Assembly: GCF_009176975.1 (NCBI RefSeq)
Contig: NZ_WEZG01000012.1
Span: 62,001-126,000 of the forward strand
Reading direction: 5' to 3'
Length of the DNA: 64,000 nt
DNA from: Aureimonas psammosilenae
GTDB taxonomy: Bacteria > Pseudomonadota > Alphaproteobacteria > Rhizobiales > Rhizobiaceae
The notes beneath the pieces are model-generated. The model had not been told where the DNA came from, made no database searches, and saw only the letters and a program-made list of their open reading frames with translations. Below, in pieces: positions 46,604 to 60,824 of this stretch. A program made the position numbers and the translations under genes. The stretch's first letter is position 1, and every line of letters starts with the position of its first letter.

Positions 46604-46746
46604 GACTGGGCTTCGCGTCCTTCGCGGCTGGCGGCTCGCTTGCGCATATCGCGCCGGTCCGCGCAGGCTTCAAGCGTGAGGACAAGCTTGCCGTAATGCT
46701 GGCCCCCTAGTCTTCGCGGCGAACAGCCTTCGTATCGGACCCCATC

Positions 46747-48534
46747 TTGATTCCTTCGCGCGGCCGGACAACGGCCCATGCCCGTCATGGCGGCCTTCGT
46801 CGCATCGTCCTTGGCTGCGTCGCCGGGGCGACGATGGCGCTCGGCCTTGCGGGGAATGGCCATGCGCAGGAAGCCGCGCCGATGGACGATCTGGAGGACG
46901 GATCGCTGCGCCGCAACGACCTCGACATCCTCCGCCAGTTCAAACGCGACGGCGACGGAGGGACAAACGCGCCTTCCTTCTCGATCGACCAGCCGACGAC
47001 GCTTCCTCAAGGAACGGCCGCGCTGAAGGAGGAACCGGCCGAACCGTCACCCGAGGATGACGAAAACCGGAACGAGCGCTCGCCGACGCCGCCCGCGCGG
47101 CCGCGCTTCGACCTGTTCGAAGGCCCCTCGCCTGCCGCCCGCGCAACGCCCTCCAACGCGGCCGCCATGCCGGCAGAGCCGATCGGCAGCCCGCCGCCGG
47201 AAACGCCGCCTTCCGCCGCGTACGAGCCCGTTCCGGAAGCCGGACCGCTCGCAGTGCCGGCCGATCCGATGGCAGAAGCGTTCGATTCAAACGAAAAAAC
47301 AGCGCGGGTACTGCGGAACGGCTCCCTACCCGCTGCGCCGATCCGCCCGTCGCGCCTGGAGCAGATCGGCAGTCGCCTGAACCAGCGCACCTTGCCGCTG
47401 CGCCAGACAGGGCCGGCAGCATCGGACGATCCCTTCGCGCCGCTCGGGCTGCGGCTCGGCGCCTTCACGCTTTATACGGCGGTGGAGCAGAGCCTTGGGC
47501 TCTCCAGCAATGTCGACTCGAAGCGCGGCGGCGAAGGCGGCGCGTTCAGCGATACCGCTCTGTCGGCACGTCTCCAGTCGGACTGGTCGCGCCATGCGGC
47601 GGAAGTCGAGGCCCTGGCGAACTATCGCCGCAACTTCGCCGGCGAGGAGACCGAGCAGCCGGACGTCACCGTGGACGGCGCGCTTCGCCTCGACGTCGAT
47701 CGGCTGACGACCGCGGTGCTGCGGGGCGGCGTGGAATATCGCAAGGAGGACGCCGCCGATCTCGACTCGCTGGCCGGCGTCGAAGATCGGGCGGATCGGT
47801 TGGACTACCGGGCGTCGGGCGAAGTCGAGCACGAATTCGGCCGAGCGTATATCCGCGGAACGCTCGCGGCTTTGCGCGAAACCGCATCCGCCGACAAACC
47901 CGGCGCATCGAACCCCGATTTCAGCACATATTCCGGCCTGACGCGTGTCGGCTACCGCTTCTCACCGGCTTTCGCGCCGTTCGTGGAAGGCGGGCTGGGG
48001 CGTCGCGTGTTCGACGAGAGTTCCTCAAGCTTCAAGCGCGACTCCACCATCGAAATCCTGCGCGGCGGCATCGGCTTCGATCTCGGCGAAAAAGTGCGCG
48101 GCGAGTTCGCTGCCGGCTATGCGCGCAACCGACCGGACGAAGACGCCATCGATGCGGTGGGCGCACCGACCTTCGACGCCAAACTCTTCTGGTCGCCCCG
48201 ACGCGGCACCGATGTCGCCTTCACGGCCACCACGACCTTCGACCCCGATCCGCTCGGCACCTCCACGGCCACGCTCTACGAGGGCGGCGTCGCTCTCAGC
48301 CACCGCGCGACAGCGCGACTGGCGCTCGATGCCGGCCTCACCGGCGGCTATCGCGACAGCGAACTCGCGGCCGATACCGAGCGCAGTTGGGGCGTCAGCG
48401 CCGGCTTCACCTATTGGCTGAACCGCTCCCTCGCCCTCACCGGGCTCGCCACGCACCGCGACGTCGACCGGCAAGGGAAAGAAGGAGACTACGGTGTCGA
48501 ATCGGTGAAGCTCGGCATCCGCTTCCAGCATTGA
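46747..48534 (+). CDS. Outer-membrane beta-barrel protein with long disordered N-terminal region
   Basis: A 595-residue exported protein. A TTG start at 46747 gives a convincing signal peptide (RRIVLGCVAGATMALGLAGN, then GHAQEA); no better in-frame ATG precedes it. Residues 40-230 are Pro/Ala/Glu-rich and probably disordered. The rest shows alternating amphipathic strands (YTAVEQSLGLSSNVDSKRG, AEVEALANYRRNF, GVSAGFTYWLNRSLALTGLA) and ends KLGIRFQH, a C-terminal aromatic strand fit for BAM assembly. It resembles outer-membrane beta-barrel proteins of rhizobia; no transport substrate is known. Confidence 0.8.
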   Translation: MIPSRGRTTAHARHGGLRRIVLGCVAGATMALGLAGNGHAQEAAPMDDLEDGSLRRNDLDILRQFKRDGDGGTNAPSFSIDQPTTLPQGTAALKEEPAEPSPEDDENRNERSPTPPARPRFDLFEGPSPAARATPSNAAAMPAEPIGSPPPETPPSAAYEPVPEAGPLAVPADPMAEAFDSNEKTARVLRNGSLPAAPIRPSRLEQIGSRLNQRTLPLRQTGPAASDDPFAPLGLRLGAFTLYTAVEQSLGLSSNVDSKRGGEGGAFSDTALSARLQSDWSRHAAEVEALANYRRNFAGEETEQPDVTVDGALRLDVDRLTTAVLRGGVEYRKEDAADLDSLAGVEDRADRLDYRASGEVEHEFGRAYIRGTLAALRETASADKPGASNPDFSTYSGLTRVGYRFSPAFAPFVEGGLGRRVFDESSSSFKRDSTIEILRGGIGFDLGEKVRGEFAAGYARNRPDEDAIDAVGAPTFDAKLFWSPRRGTDVAFTATTTFDPDPLGTSTATLYEGGVALSHRATARLALDAGLTGGYRDSELAADTERSWGVSAGFTYWLNRSLALTGLATHRDVDRQGKEGDYGVESVKLGIRFQH

Positions 48535-48562
48535 CGGAACGGAGCGGCGCTTCCCCAGCGGC

Positions 48563-48910
48563 TCAAGGGGTCTGAAGCGCGCGGATCAAGCGCTTGGACT
48601 GGGGATTGGGGCCATCGTCCCACTTGAGATCGCGGTGATCGATGCGCCCTTCCGCGAGCGCTTTGGTGAGCCTCGTGCAAAGAAGCGGCGCGGCCTCCTC
48701 GTTCGTCTTCACCCGCATGATCTGGCGAGCGCTCTGCATGGCGCTCGGCGAAATGGTCTTGGTGCGCTCGACGCAGGCCGCGAGTGCCTCGGCGGGCGTC
48801 TGGGTGGATGCCGGCGAGGCCCGGTCGGCCCCGCCTGCGCCCTCATTCGTCACGCATCCGGCCAACAGGACCGGAACGAGAACCAAAAAGCCGGAAACGA
48901 TCTTGCGCAT
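48563..48910 (-). CDS. Small lipoprotein of unknown function
   Basis: A 115-residue lipoprotein with lipobox LAGC (Cys19) after a hydrophobic signal (IVSGFLVLVPVLLAGC). The mature part, about 95 residues, contains EALAACVERTKTISPSAMQ and LCTRLTKALAEGRIDHRDLK, with two cysteines that may pair. I know no characterised relative. It ends 28 bases from the convergent barrel gene. Confidence 0.7.
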   Translation of the reverse strand: MRKIVSGFLVLVPVLLAGCVTNEGAGGADRASPASTQTPAEALAACVERTKTISPSAMQSARQIMRVKTNEEAAPLLCTRLTKALAEGRIDHRDLKWDDGPNPQSKRLIRALQTP

Positions 48911-48995
48911 GCACGAACTCGAACAGGAAGCACTCGCTGCGAGTGTTCATGAAACTCGTTCGCTGGCAAGTCTTCGCCCGGCTAACTGATCCTTT

Positions 48996-49865
48996 TCAGC
49001 CGACCAGTTCGGCCAGATCGTCCCGGACCTTCGACCAGATGGCATCATCCGCCTTGGCATAGGCCACATTGGCCTTGATGAAGCCTTCCTTGCTGCCGCA
49101 ATCGTAGGTCTTGCCGGTGAAGACGTAACCGAAGAAGTCCTGCGCATCGGCGAGCTTGAGCATGCCGTCGGTGAGCTGGATTTCGTTGCCGGCGCCGCGC
49201 TCCTGCGTTTCCAGGATGTCGAAGATTTCGGGCTGGAGAATGTAGCGGCCGGAAATCGCCAGGTTGGACGGCGCTTCCTCCACCTTCGGCTTTTCCACCA
49301 TGCCGTCGATCTTGAAGCCGTTGCCGACATCGCCGGCCCGACCGACGATGCCGTATTTGTTGGCTTCGCGCGGGTTGACCTCTTCCACGGACAGGATGTT
49401 GCCGCCGGAGGTCCCATAGAGATCGATCATGGAAGCGAGGCACCCGCGCTCGGCCTGCATGATGACATCGGGCAGAAGCACGGCGAAGGGCTCGTTGCCG
49501 ACGAGTTCGCGGGCGCACCAGACGGCATGGCCGAGACCGAGCGGCAATTGCTGGCGGGTGAAGCTCGCATGGCCGGCCGTCGGCTGCATGGAGTCGAGAA
49601 GCTGCAGCTCCTTCGTCTTCCCGCGCTGCGTCAGCGTGTCGTTCAGCTCGTATTGAACGTCGAAATAGTCCTCGATGACGCCCTTGTTGCGGCCGGTCAC
49701 GAAGATAAGCTGCTCGATTCCCGCTTCGCGCGCCTCGTCCACCACATATTGCAGGATCGGACGGTCGACGACGGTCAGCATCTCCTTTGGAACGGCTTTC
49801 GTGGCCGGAAGGAAACGTGTCCCGAGTCCAGCGACCGGAAACACGGCCTTGCGCACCTTTTTCAT
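48996..49865 (-). CDS. galU: UTP-glucose-1-phosphate uridylyltransferase
   Basis: Makes UDP-glucose, the donor for OtsA and for exopolysaccharide and glucan synthesis. The 289-residue protein begins [20 protein letters not shown] with KAVPKEML (nucleotide loop), and has [21 protein letters not shown] and [12 protein letters not shown]. The ATG at 49865 has AGGAG upstream; the open frame continues far upstream only by chance. It is divergent from the lytic transglycosylase gene. Confidence 0.95.
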   Translation of the reverse strand: MKKVRKAVFPVAGLGTRFLPATKAVPKEMLTVVDRPILQYVVDEAREAGIEQLIFVTGRNKGVIEDYFDVQYELNDTLTQRGKTKELQLLDSMQPTAGHASFTRQQLPLGLGHAVWCARELVGNEPFAVLLPDVIMQAERGCLASMIDLYGTSGGNILSVEEVNPREANKYGIVGRAGDVGNGFKIDGMVEKPKVEEAPSNLAISGRYILQPEIFDILETQERGAGNEIQLTDGMLKLADAQDFFGYVFTGKTYDCGSKEGFIKANVAYAKADDAIWSKVRDDLAELVG

Positions 49866-50132
49866 GCGGTTCTCCTGCTTGAAGCGTTGCGACCCTTTGT
49901 CGGAGGCTGTGTAACCCGTCCGGATCGCCACGACCAGCGAAGCCGCCAAATCGGCACTTTTCAAGGTAAATTGAACATATCTGCCTCGAAACGGAACTCG
50001 TGGTAAAGTTTGCCTTAAGGGGTAAACGATAGCTTGCCGGAACAAGGAGCGGCTTTGCCGCGTCCACTGTGCCGGCCCCGTTTTCCTGTCGGAAAGGCCG
50101 GAGCAGAGAGTTTCAACGACCGAGGTTGCCCG

Positions 50133-51359
50133 ATGCGCAAGTTTGACACCTCCCGAGTTGCCGTTCTCGCCTGCGCGCTGTCGGCGGCGCTTCTCGCGTC
50201 CGCGCCCGATCGCGCCTTCGCCGATGCCGGCTTCCAGGACTGGATCGCCAAGTTCGAGACCACGGCCGCGAAAAGCGGCATTTCGCGCTCGACCTATCGC
50301 GCGGCCTTCGCCGGCGTCACCGAGCCCGATCCGCAAGTCCTCGAGAAGGCGCGGTTCCAGCCCGAGTTCAAGGACACGATCTGGGACTACATGGACAATC
50401 GCGTCAACGAGATCTCGGCGGGCGAGGGTCAGGCGCGGCGCCAGCAGTTGAAGCCCTGGCTCGACAAGATCGAGGCGCGTTTCGGCGTCGACCGCGACGT
50501 GCTTCTCGCCATCTGGTCGATGGAGTCGGATTACGGCCGCGTTCTGGAACGCCAGGACGTGGTGCGCTCCGTGCCCCGCTCGCTCGCCACCCTCGCCTAT
50601 CAGGACCCCAAACGCGGCAAGTACGCCCGCTCGCAGCTCATCGCCGCCCTGAAGATGCTTCAGGACCGCGACGTCTCGGTGAAGGGTCTGACCGGCTCCT
50701 GGGCGGGTGCCATGGGCCACACGCAGTTCATCCCGACGAGCTACCTGCTTTATCAGGCCGACATGGACGGCAACGGCCATGCCGACATCTGGACCTCCGT
50801 GCCCGATGCGCTGGCCACCTCCGCCAATCTTCTGAAGAAGAACGGCTGGCAGACGGGCAAGACCTGGGGCTATGAAGTAATGCTGCCTTCCGCCGGCGCC
50901 GCCTCGCTCGCGGGCAAGAGCATGAGCCTTTCAGCTTGGGCGCAGAAGGGCTTCGTTCGCGCCAGCGGCGGCCGTTTCGCGTCGCCGGGCGACCGCGCGA
51001 CCTTGATGCTGCCGGCCGGCACCAATGGCCCGGCCTTCCTGATGACCAAGAATTTCTATGTCATCAAAGCCTATAACAATGCCGACAAATATGCCCTCGC
51101 CGTCGGGCATCTCGCCGACCTCATCGCAGGCGGCGCGCCCTTCGTCCAGGATTGGCCGCGCGGCTACAAGCCCTTGTCCATGGCCGAGCGCTACGAGGTG
51201 CAGAAGCATCTCACCACGCACGGCCTTTATGACGGCAAGATCGACGGCAAGATCGGCTCGACTTCCAAAAACGCCATAATGGCTTATCAACGTGGCGCAG
51301 GCATGGAAGCGGACGGCAACGCCTCGAAGGCTCTGCTGGAGATGATGCGCAAGAGGTAA
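50133..51359 (+). CDS. Lytic murein transglycosylase, MltB family
   Basis: A 408-residue periplasmic enzyme that cleaves the glycan strands of peptidoglycan. After a signal peptide ([24 protein letters not shown]) comes the MltB/SLT domain with the catalytic Glu in WSMESDYGR, then [19 protein letters not shown]_binding_1 domain closes the C-terminus ([20 protein letters not shown]). The ATG at 50133 has GAGG 8 bases upstream. The next gene starts 3 bases after its stop, so the two form an operon. Confidence 0.92.
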   Translation: MRKFDTSRVAVLACALSAALLASAPDRAFADAGFQDWIAKFETTAAKSGISRSTYRAAFAGVTEPDPQVLEKARFQPEFKDTIWDYMDNRVNEISAGEGQARRQQLKPWLDKIEARFGVDRDVLLAIWSMESDYGRVLERQDVVRSVPRSLATLAYQDPKRGKYARSQLIAALKMLQDRDVSVKGLTGSWAGAMGHTQFIPTSYLLYQADMDGNGHADIWTSVPDALATSANLLKKNGWQTGKTWGYEVMLPSAGAASLAGKSMSLSAWAQKGFVRASGGRFASPGDRATLMLPAGTNGPAFLMTKNFYVIKAYNNADKYALAVGHLADLIAGGAPFVQDWPRGYKPLSMAERYEVQKHLTTHGLYDGKIDGKIGSTSKNAIMAYQRGAGMEADGNASKALLEMMRKR

Positions 51360-51362
51360 GGA

Positions 51363-52838
51363 ATGCGGGACAGCGACCGGCGGCAGGCCGCGACGAAGGC
51401 AAGACCGCGCAGGGCGGGGTGGCTTCGCGCCGCCGCGATCCCGCTGGCCTTGATCGCGCCCGGCACCATCCTGAACCCGGTGCCGGCCGCCGCGCAGGAC
51501 AATCCCTTCGGCTTCGTCGGGCGCATCTTCGGCGGGGGTCAGCAGCAGCGGCGCTATATCGACCCGCCGCCGAATGCCGGGCCGCGCCCCAAATACTATA
51601 TCGATCCGCCGGTGAGCCCGAGCCGGCGAGCCCAACCCGACAAGCCGCGCTCCGCGCCGAAAAGGCAGGCGCCCGGCTCGGACGCGGCGGCGACCGGCGC
51701 GGGAGCTGCGGCGACACGCACCGCCGAGGCCGCCAAGCCGGTGGAAAAGGCCGCCGACGCGAAGGTGGTCCTCGTGGTCGGCGACTTCATGGCCCTGTCG
51801 CTCGCCAAGGGCCTGGAAGCCAGCGTCGCCGACAAGCCCGGCATCCGCATCGCCGATCGCACCGACGGCTCGTCCGGCCTCGTGCGCGACGACCATTTCG
51901 ACTGGCCCGACCGGATCGGCGCGATCATCGACGAGGAGAAGCCGGCAGCCGTCGCGGTGATGCTCGGCACCAACGACCGTCAGACGATGCGCGACGGCGG
52001 GGAGGCCATGGACCTGCGCGGCGAGGAATGGGCGGCGGAATACAAGCTTCGCATCGACGCCCTCGCCAAGGCCGTGCGCGACCGCAAGCTGCCGCTCGTC
52101 TGGGTCGGCCTGCCGGGGGTGAAGTCCACCAAGGCCAGCGACGATCTGGCTTACTTCAACGAGCTTTATCGCGAAGCCGCCACGGAAGTGGGCGGCGAGT
52201 TCGTGGATGTCTGGGACGGCTTCGTGGATGCCGACGGGGCCTTCGTTTCAAGTGGCCCGGACATCGCCGGCCAGCCTGCGCGGCTGCGCAATTCCGACGG
52301 CATCACCATGACCCCGCAGGGGGCGAGGAAGCTCGCCTTCTTCGCCGAGAAGCCGCTGGAGAAGCTGTTCGGCGCCGGCTTCGAAGGCGCGGTGGCAGCG
52401 GCTCAGCCCGACGCCGCGAAGGCCGTGCCGCAGAATCCCGCCAACGCCACGGCCATGCCGGTGGTGGCGATGAACAGCCCGTCGCTCGATGGCGGCGAAA
52501 CGCTGCTCGGCGGCGCGGTTCTGCCCGGCACCTATCCGTCCCAGCCCTCCCCTCGTGAGCGGCTGGTCCTGTCCGGCGCGCCCCTGCCGGCCGCAAGCGG
52601 GCGGGCGGACGATTTCGCCTGGAGCGAGAAGGCTGGGCCGGTCGCGCCCGATCGCGGCGCCGCGCCGATCGTCTCGCGCGGCTCGGTCAGCCTCCAGGAC
52701 ATGCGTTCGGCAAAACCGTTGCAACCCGCGACGCCGACTCCGCCGCTCCAGGATGCCATCATCGAGGACTGGAGCAACCAGTCCAAGGCCGGCGGGGACG
52801 CCGCGCCGGACACGGCACCCGCCGCACCGCCCCGCTGA
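51363..52838 (+). CDS. DUF459 SGNH-fold protein lacking expected catalytic residues
   Basis: A 491-residue exported protein co-transcribed with the lytic transglycosylase. A twin-arginine-rich N-terminus and hydrophobic segment (WLRAAAIPLALIAPGTIL) end in AAAQDN. After a Pro-rich linker the SGNH/GDSL-like domain runs from about 133 to 335. Block I reads VVGDFMALSLAKGL, where Phe142 occupies the GDS serine position; block III GTND (202-205) is kept; block V reads SDGITMT, with Thr315 in place of the usual His. The C-terminal 150 residues are low-complexity. It may be a binding protein rather than an esterase. Confidence 0.82.
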   Translation: MRDSDRRQAATKARPRRAGWLRAAAIPLALIAPGTILNPVPAAAQDNPFGFVGRIFGGGQQQRRYIDPPPNAGPRPKYYIDPPVSPSRRAQPDKPRSAPKRQAPGSDAAATGAGAAATRTAEAAKPVEKAADAKVVLVVGDFMALSLAKGLEASVADKPGIRIADRTDGSSGLVRDDHFDWPDRIGAIIDEEKPAAVAVMLGTNDRQTMRDGGEAMDLRGEEWAAEYKLRIDALAKAVRDRKLPLVWVGLPGVKSTKASDDLAYFNELYREAATEVGGEFVDVWDGFVDADGAFVSSGPDIAGQPARLRNSDGITMTPQGARKLAFFAEKPLEKLFGAGFEGAVAAAQPDAAKAVPQNPANATAMPVVAMNSPSLDGGETLLGGAVLPGTYPSQPSPRERLVLSGAPLPAASGRADDFAWSEKAGPVAPDRGAAPIVSRGSVSLQDMRSAKPLQPATPTPPLQDAIIEDWSNQSKAGGDAAPDTAPAAPPR

Positions 52839-52849
52839 ACCGGTCGCGA

Positions 52850-52875
52850 GCGCCGAACCGGTCGGCGCCCGTTTT
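52850..52875 (+). terminator. Terminator after the DUF459 gene
   Basis: GCGCCGA and TCGGCGC form a 7-bp stem with a 5-base loop, followed by CCGTTTTCG. It sits between convergent genes and mainly suits the plus strand. Confidence 0.55.
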
Positions 52876-52877
52876 CG

Positions 52878-54332
52878 TCAAAGCGGAAGCGTCGTCATGC
52901 CCATCAGGTCGCGGTCGATCGCGTGCGCGGCCTGACGCCCTTCGCGGATCGCCCAGACCACGAGCGACTGCCCGCGCCGCACGTCGCCGGCGGCATAAAG
53001 CTTATCGATCGACGTGCGGTAATCCTTGTCGGTCGCCGCCACCGAAACGTTGCCCCGATTGTCGGCCTTCTTGGCCAGCTTGTCGCCCGCCTCGGCCATG
53101 AAGCCGCGCTCCAGCGGACCGGCAAAGCCGATCGCGATAAAGGCGAGGTCGGCGCGGATGACGAATTCCGTGCCGGGAACGGGCTTGCGCCGGTCGTCAA
53201 CCTCGCAGCACTTCACGCCGGTCAGATGGCCGTCCTCGCCGATGAATTCGAGCGTGGCGACCTGGAATTCGCGGTTCGCGCCTTCCGCCTGGGACGAGGA
53301 CACGCGCATCTTCGTCGCCCAATAGGGCCAGACTTCCAGCTTGTTCTCGGTTTTGGGCGGCTGGGGCCGGATGTCGAGCTGCGTCACCTTCACCGCGCCC
53401 TGGCGGAAGGCGGTGCCGACGCAGTCGGAGGCCGTGTCGCCGCCGCCCACTACCACGACATGCTTGGCGCCGGCCCAGATCTCGGACGAGGCCCAAGCGA
53501 CCGACTGGACGTTCTCGCCGCCGACGCGCCGGTTCTGCTGCACGAGATAGGGCATCGCGTCATAGATGCCGGACAGGCCGTTGGTGGGAATGCCCGCCTC
53601 GCGCGGGCGCTCCGCGCCGCCGCAATAAAGCACCGCGTCATATTCGGCGGTGAGTTCCTCGAGCTTCTTGTCGACGCCGATCTCGACGCCGCAGAAGAAG
53701 GTCACGCCCTCGCCTTTCATCTGCTCGACGCGCCGGTCGATCAGGTGCTTTTCCATCTTGAAGTCGGGGATGCCGTAGCGAAGGAGGCCTCCGGGCCGCG
53801 TTTCGCGCTCGAAGACGTGAACTTCGTGGCCGGCGCGGCCGAGCTGCTGCGCGGCAGCCATCCCGGTCGGCCCCGAACCGATCACCGCGACGCGGCGGCC
53901 GGTCGCGGTCTTGGCCGGCTGCGAATGCACGAGGCCGAGCTTGAACGCCTTGTCGGCGATCGCCTGCTCGATCGTCTTGATCGAAACCGGCATGTCCTCG
54001 AGATTCAGCGTGCAGGCTTCCTCGCAGGGAGCGGGACAGATGCGGCCGGTGAATTCGGGGAAGTTGTTGGTGGAATGAAGGTTGCGGATCGCGCCTTCCC
54101 AGTCGTCGGCATAAACGAGATCGTTCCAGTCGGGGATCTGGTTGTGCACGGGGCAGCCGGTCGGGCCATGGCAGAAGGGAACGCCGCAATCCATGCAGCG
54201 CGCGGCCTGTCGCCCGATCTCCTGATCGGGCATCGGGAGCACGAACTCGCGGAAATGGCGAATGCGATCCGACGCAGGCTGATATTTCTGCGTTTGGCGG
54301 TCGATTTCGAGAAAGCCTGTGACCTTGCCCAT
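52878..54332 (-). CDS. gltD: Glutamate synthase small subunit
   Basis: FAD/NADPH reductase subunit of GOGAT that passes electrons to GltB. The 484-residue protein has the N-terminal Fe-S cysteine blocks RCMDCGVPFCHG and GRICPAPCEEACTL, the FAD-binding VAVIGSGPTGMAAAQQLG and an NADPH site VVVGGGDTASDCVGTAFR. In most bacteria it lies directly after gltB; here vapB and vapC intervene, and its ATG is 12 bases after the vapC stop with only a weak GGGTAG ribosome site. Confidence 0.96.
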   Translation of the reverse strand: MGKVTGFLEIDRQTQKYQPASDRIRHFREFVLPMPDQEIGRQAARCMDCGVPFCHGPTGCPVHNQIPDWNDLVYADDWEGAIRNLHSTNNFPEFTGRICPAPCEEACTLNLEDMPVSIKTIEQAIADKAFKLGLVHSQPAKTATGRRVAVIGSGPTGMAAAQQLGRAGHEVHVFERETRPGGLLRYGIPDFKMEKHLIDRRVEQMKGEGVTFFCGVEIGVDKKLEELTAEYDAVLYCGGAERPREAGIPTNGLSGIYDAMPYLVQQNRRVGGENVQSVAWASSEIWAGAKHVVVVGGGDTASDCVGTAFRQGAVKVTQLDIRPQPPKTENKLEVWPYWATKMRVSSSQAEGANREFQVATLEFIGEDGHLTGVKCCEVDDRRKPVPGTEFVIRADLAFIAIGFAGPLERGFMAEAGDKLAKKADNRGNVSVAATDKDYRTSIDKLYAAGDVRRGQSLVVWAIREGRQAAHAIDRDLMGMTTLPL

Positions 54333-54344
54333 GATGCTACCCGT

Positions 54345-54758
54345 TCAGAAATCGTTGGGACCGGCGCGAAGCCAGTTTTCCACCCGTAGCTCCGCGATCC
54401 GCGGAAAGATTCGATCGTCCGACACCAGCATCGCTCCCAATGCCGAAGCATGGGCCGCGATCAGCATGTCGTTCTGCCCGACCGTCACACCCTGGCGCTC
54501 CGCTTCCGTTCGCAAGCGGGCGTAGGCCATGTCCGCCGGTCTGTCCCATGCCACCACCGTCATCGTCGCCAGAGTTGCCTCGACGATATGCTCCCATCGC
54601 CGCGACGCGATCTTCACATATCCGTATCGAAGCTCCGCCGCAGCGATGATGCTCGTGCCGACATCGGCACGTCGCGTTTCCGCGAAGATCCTGCCGGCCC
54701 TTCCTTCGGGGTCTCGGATGATCGCGGAAATGATATTCGTATCGAGAAGGTACTTCAC
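54345..54758 (-). CDS. vapC: VapC toxin, PIN-domain ribonuclease
   Basis: A 137-residue PIN-domain RNase, the toxin of a type II toxin-antitoxin pair; members cut initiator tRNA or other RNAs. The acidic active site is complete: LLDTNIIS, AAAELRYG, GQNDMLIAAHA and VSDDRIF. Its ATG overlaps the vapB stop by 4 bases. It is placed between gltB and gltD on the same strand, 12 bases before gltD. Toxin activity is inferred from the intact residues. Confidence 0.92.
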   Translation of the reverse strand: MKYLLDTNIISAIIRDPEGRAGRIFAETRRADVGTSIIAAAELRYGYVKIASRRWEHIVEATLATMTVVAWDRPADMAYARLRTEAERQGVTVGQNDMLIAAHASALGAMLVSDDRIFPRIAELRVENWLRAGPNDF

Positions 54759-55033
54759 GAACCACCGTCGAAATCCACCGGCTTCGGCGGAAGATCGTCG
54801 ATGTCCGGGAAGTTCATCTCTTCCGGCGACAAGGGCGGCAGGCTCCTCAGCCAGGCGACGAGCTCGGCCGGAGTCATCTCCTTCCTGTCCGGCAGGATGC
54901 GCAGCGTTCCGTCAGCTTCCCGCCGGATCGTCACCTCGTCGCCCTCGAAATCGAACTCCTTCGGGATGCGCACCGCGCGGCTGCGACCGTTGCGGAAGAC
55001 GCGCGCCCGCTGCTCCTGTTTCACGCTGCTCAT
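54755..55033 (-). CDS. vapB: VapB antitoxin
   Basis: A 92-residue antitoxin with an N-terminal AbrB/SpoVT (swapped-hairpin) DNA-binding domain: ARVFRNGRSRAVRIPKEFDF, then DEVTIRREADGTLRILP. The C-terminal tail (about 50-92, Pro- and acid-rich, FPDIDDLPPKPVDFDG) should wrap VapC. The ATG at 55033 has GGAG upstream, and both lie inside the inverted repeat at 55031-55081. VapB-VapC complexes usually bind such repeats and repress the operon. Confidence 0.9.
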   Translation of the reverse strand: MSSVKQEQRARVFRNGRSRAVRIPKEFDFEGDEVTIRREADGTLRILPDRKEMTPAELVAWLRSLPPLSPEEMNFPDIDDLPPKPVDFDGGS

Positions 55034-55081
55034 CGGCGCTTCTCCGTCATATGCCAAAAGGATATGACGGAAGCGCCGATG
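55031..55081 (-). promoter_or_regulatory. Inverted repeat spanning the vapB ribosome site and start codon
   Basis: On the minus strand the upstream arm (complement of 55062-55081) and downstream arm (complement of 55031-55052) are complementary over 20 bases, the second having two extra bases, around a 9-base loop (complement of 55053-55061). The arms contain ATATGACGGA and AGCGCCGATG. The downstream arm contains the GGAG and ends on the vapB ATG. It could be the VapBC operator, a translation-blocking RNA hairpin, or both. Confidence 0.7.
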
Positions 55082-55094
55082 AGGCAATCGTCGT

Positions 55095-59789
<4,695 letters not shown>

Positions 59790-59975
59790 CGCGTCCTCTC
59801 TTTCGTGTTTCCTCGTCGGCTCGATCTTACGAGCCTTTCCCCCCGCCATCCACCGCCATCGCGAAGCCTCCCTTCGGAAGCACCGAAGCGGTGGAAATAC
59901 GACAGCAATGCTGACCTATCTTGCGGCTTATGACAGACTACGGCTCATTCCGCAAGGCGACCCGTCCGCCATCCG

Positions 59976-60725
59976 TCAACCGTAGGCCCGCAGGAAGAAA
60001 TGCACGGTCATCGCGACGGCGAGGAGAACGGTGCCGTAACGCACGAGGCCTGGCGGCAGGCTGCGTCCGATCCGCGCGCCGCCATAACCGCCAAGAAGCG
60101 CGCCCATTCCGGCGACGAGCACCGCGTACCAGTAAACCGCGCCGGCAAGCGCGAAGCAGAGAACGGCAACCGTGTTGGCGGCGGTCACCAGAAGCACGCG
60201 CGGCGGGTTCAGCGCGTGGATGTCGGCCTCGTCCAGAAGGCTCCAGGCAGCCAGCATCATCAGCCCGACGGCACCGCCGAAATAGCCGCCGTAAACGCCG
60301 AGCGCGAACTGGATCGTCAGAACGGTCGGAACCCCCGCACGAAATCGCGCCCGCAATATCGGCCCGAGCCGCCGGCCGAAGGCGAGCGCGAAGGTGGCGA
60401 CGAGAAGCAGCCAGGGCAGAACATGGTCGAACACCCTGCTCGGCGTCCAAAGAAGGAGAAGCGCTCCGACCAGACCGCCGAGAAGCGTCGCGACAAGCGT
60501 CGGGCGCAGCGGCACGCCGCAGACATTCGTCAGACCGCCGCGATAAACATAGACGCTGGCAAGACCGCCCGGATAAAGCGCGACCGTGCTCGTGGCATTG
60601 GCCGAAACGGACGGCATGCCGACGGCGATGAAGGCCGGCAGGGTGACGAAGCTTCCGCCGCCGGCCATGGCGTTCATGGCGCCGGCCAGCGCCCCGGCCC
60701 CGAAAAGCAGCGCGATATCTTCCAT
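59976..60725 (-). CDS. TauE/SafE-family permease, second gene
   Basis: A 249-residue membrane protein with about eight helices and the family repeats NAMAGGGSFVTLPAFIAVG and LGVYGGYFGGAVGLMMLAAW. It is clearly a different subgroup from the gene at 29375: its N-terminal glycine motif AMAGGGSF contrasts with SKGGFGGS there. It lies 186 bases upstream of gltB on the same strand, though the gap is long enough for a separate gltB promoter. The substrate is not known. Confidence 0.88.
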   Translation of the reverse strand: MEDIALLFGAGALAGAMNAMAGGGSFVTLPAFIAVGMPSVSANATSTVALYPGGLASVYVYRGGLTNVCGVPLRPTLVATLLGGLVGALLLLWTPSRVFDHVLPWLLLVATFALAFGRRLGPILRARFRAGVPTVLTIQFALGVYGGYFGGAVGLMMLAAWSLLDEADIHALNPPRVLLVTAANTVAVLCFALAGAVYWYAVLVAGMGALLGGYGGARIGRSLPPGLVRYGTVLLAVAMTVHFFLRAYG

Positions 60726-60824
60726 GGCCTACCGTTAGGAGGCAAAGCATGCCCGCGCAATCCCTCCCGGCCCCGGCGCCCGGATGGTCTTGCCCCGCCC
60801 TCAGTGGACTTGTAGGCAAAGCCC

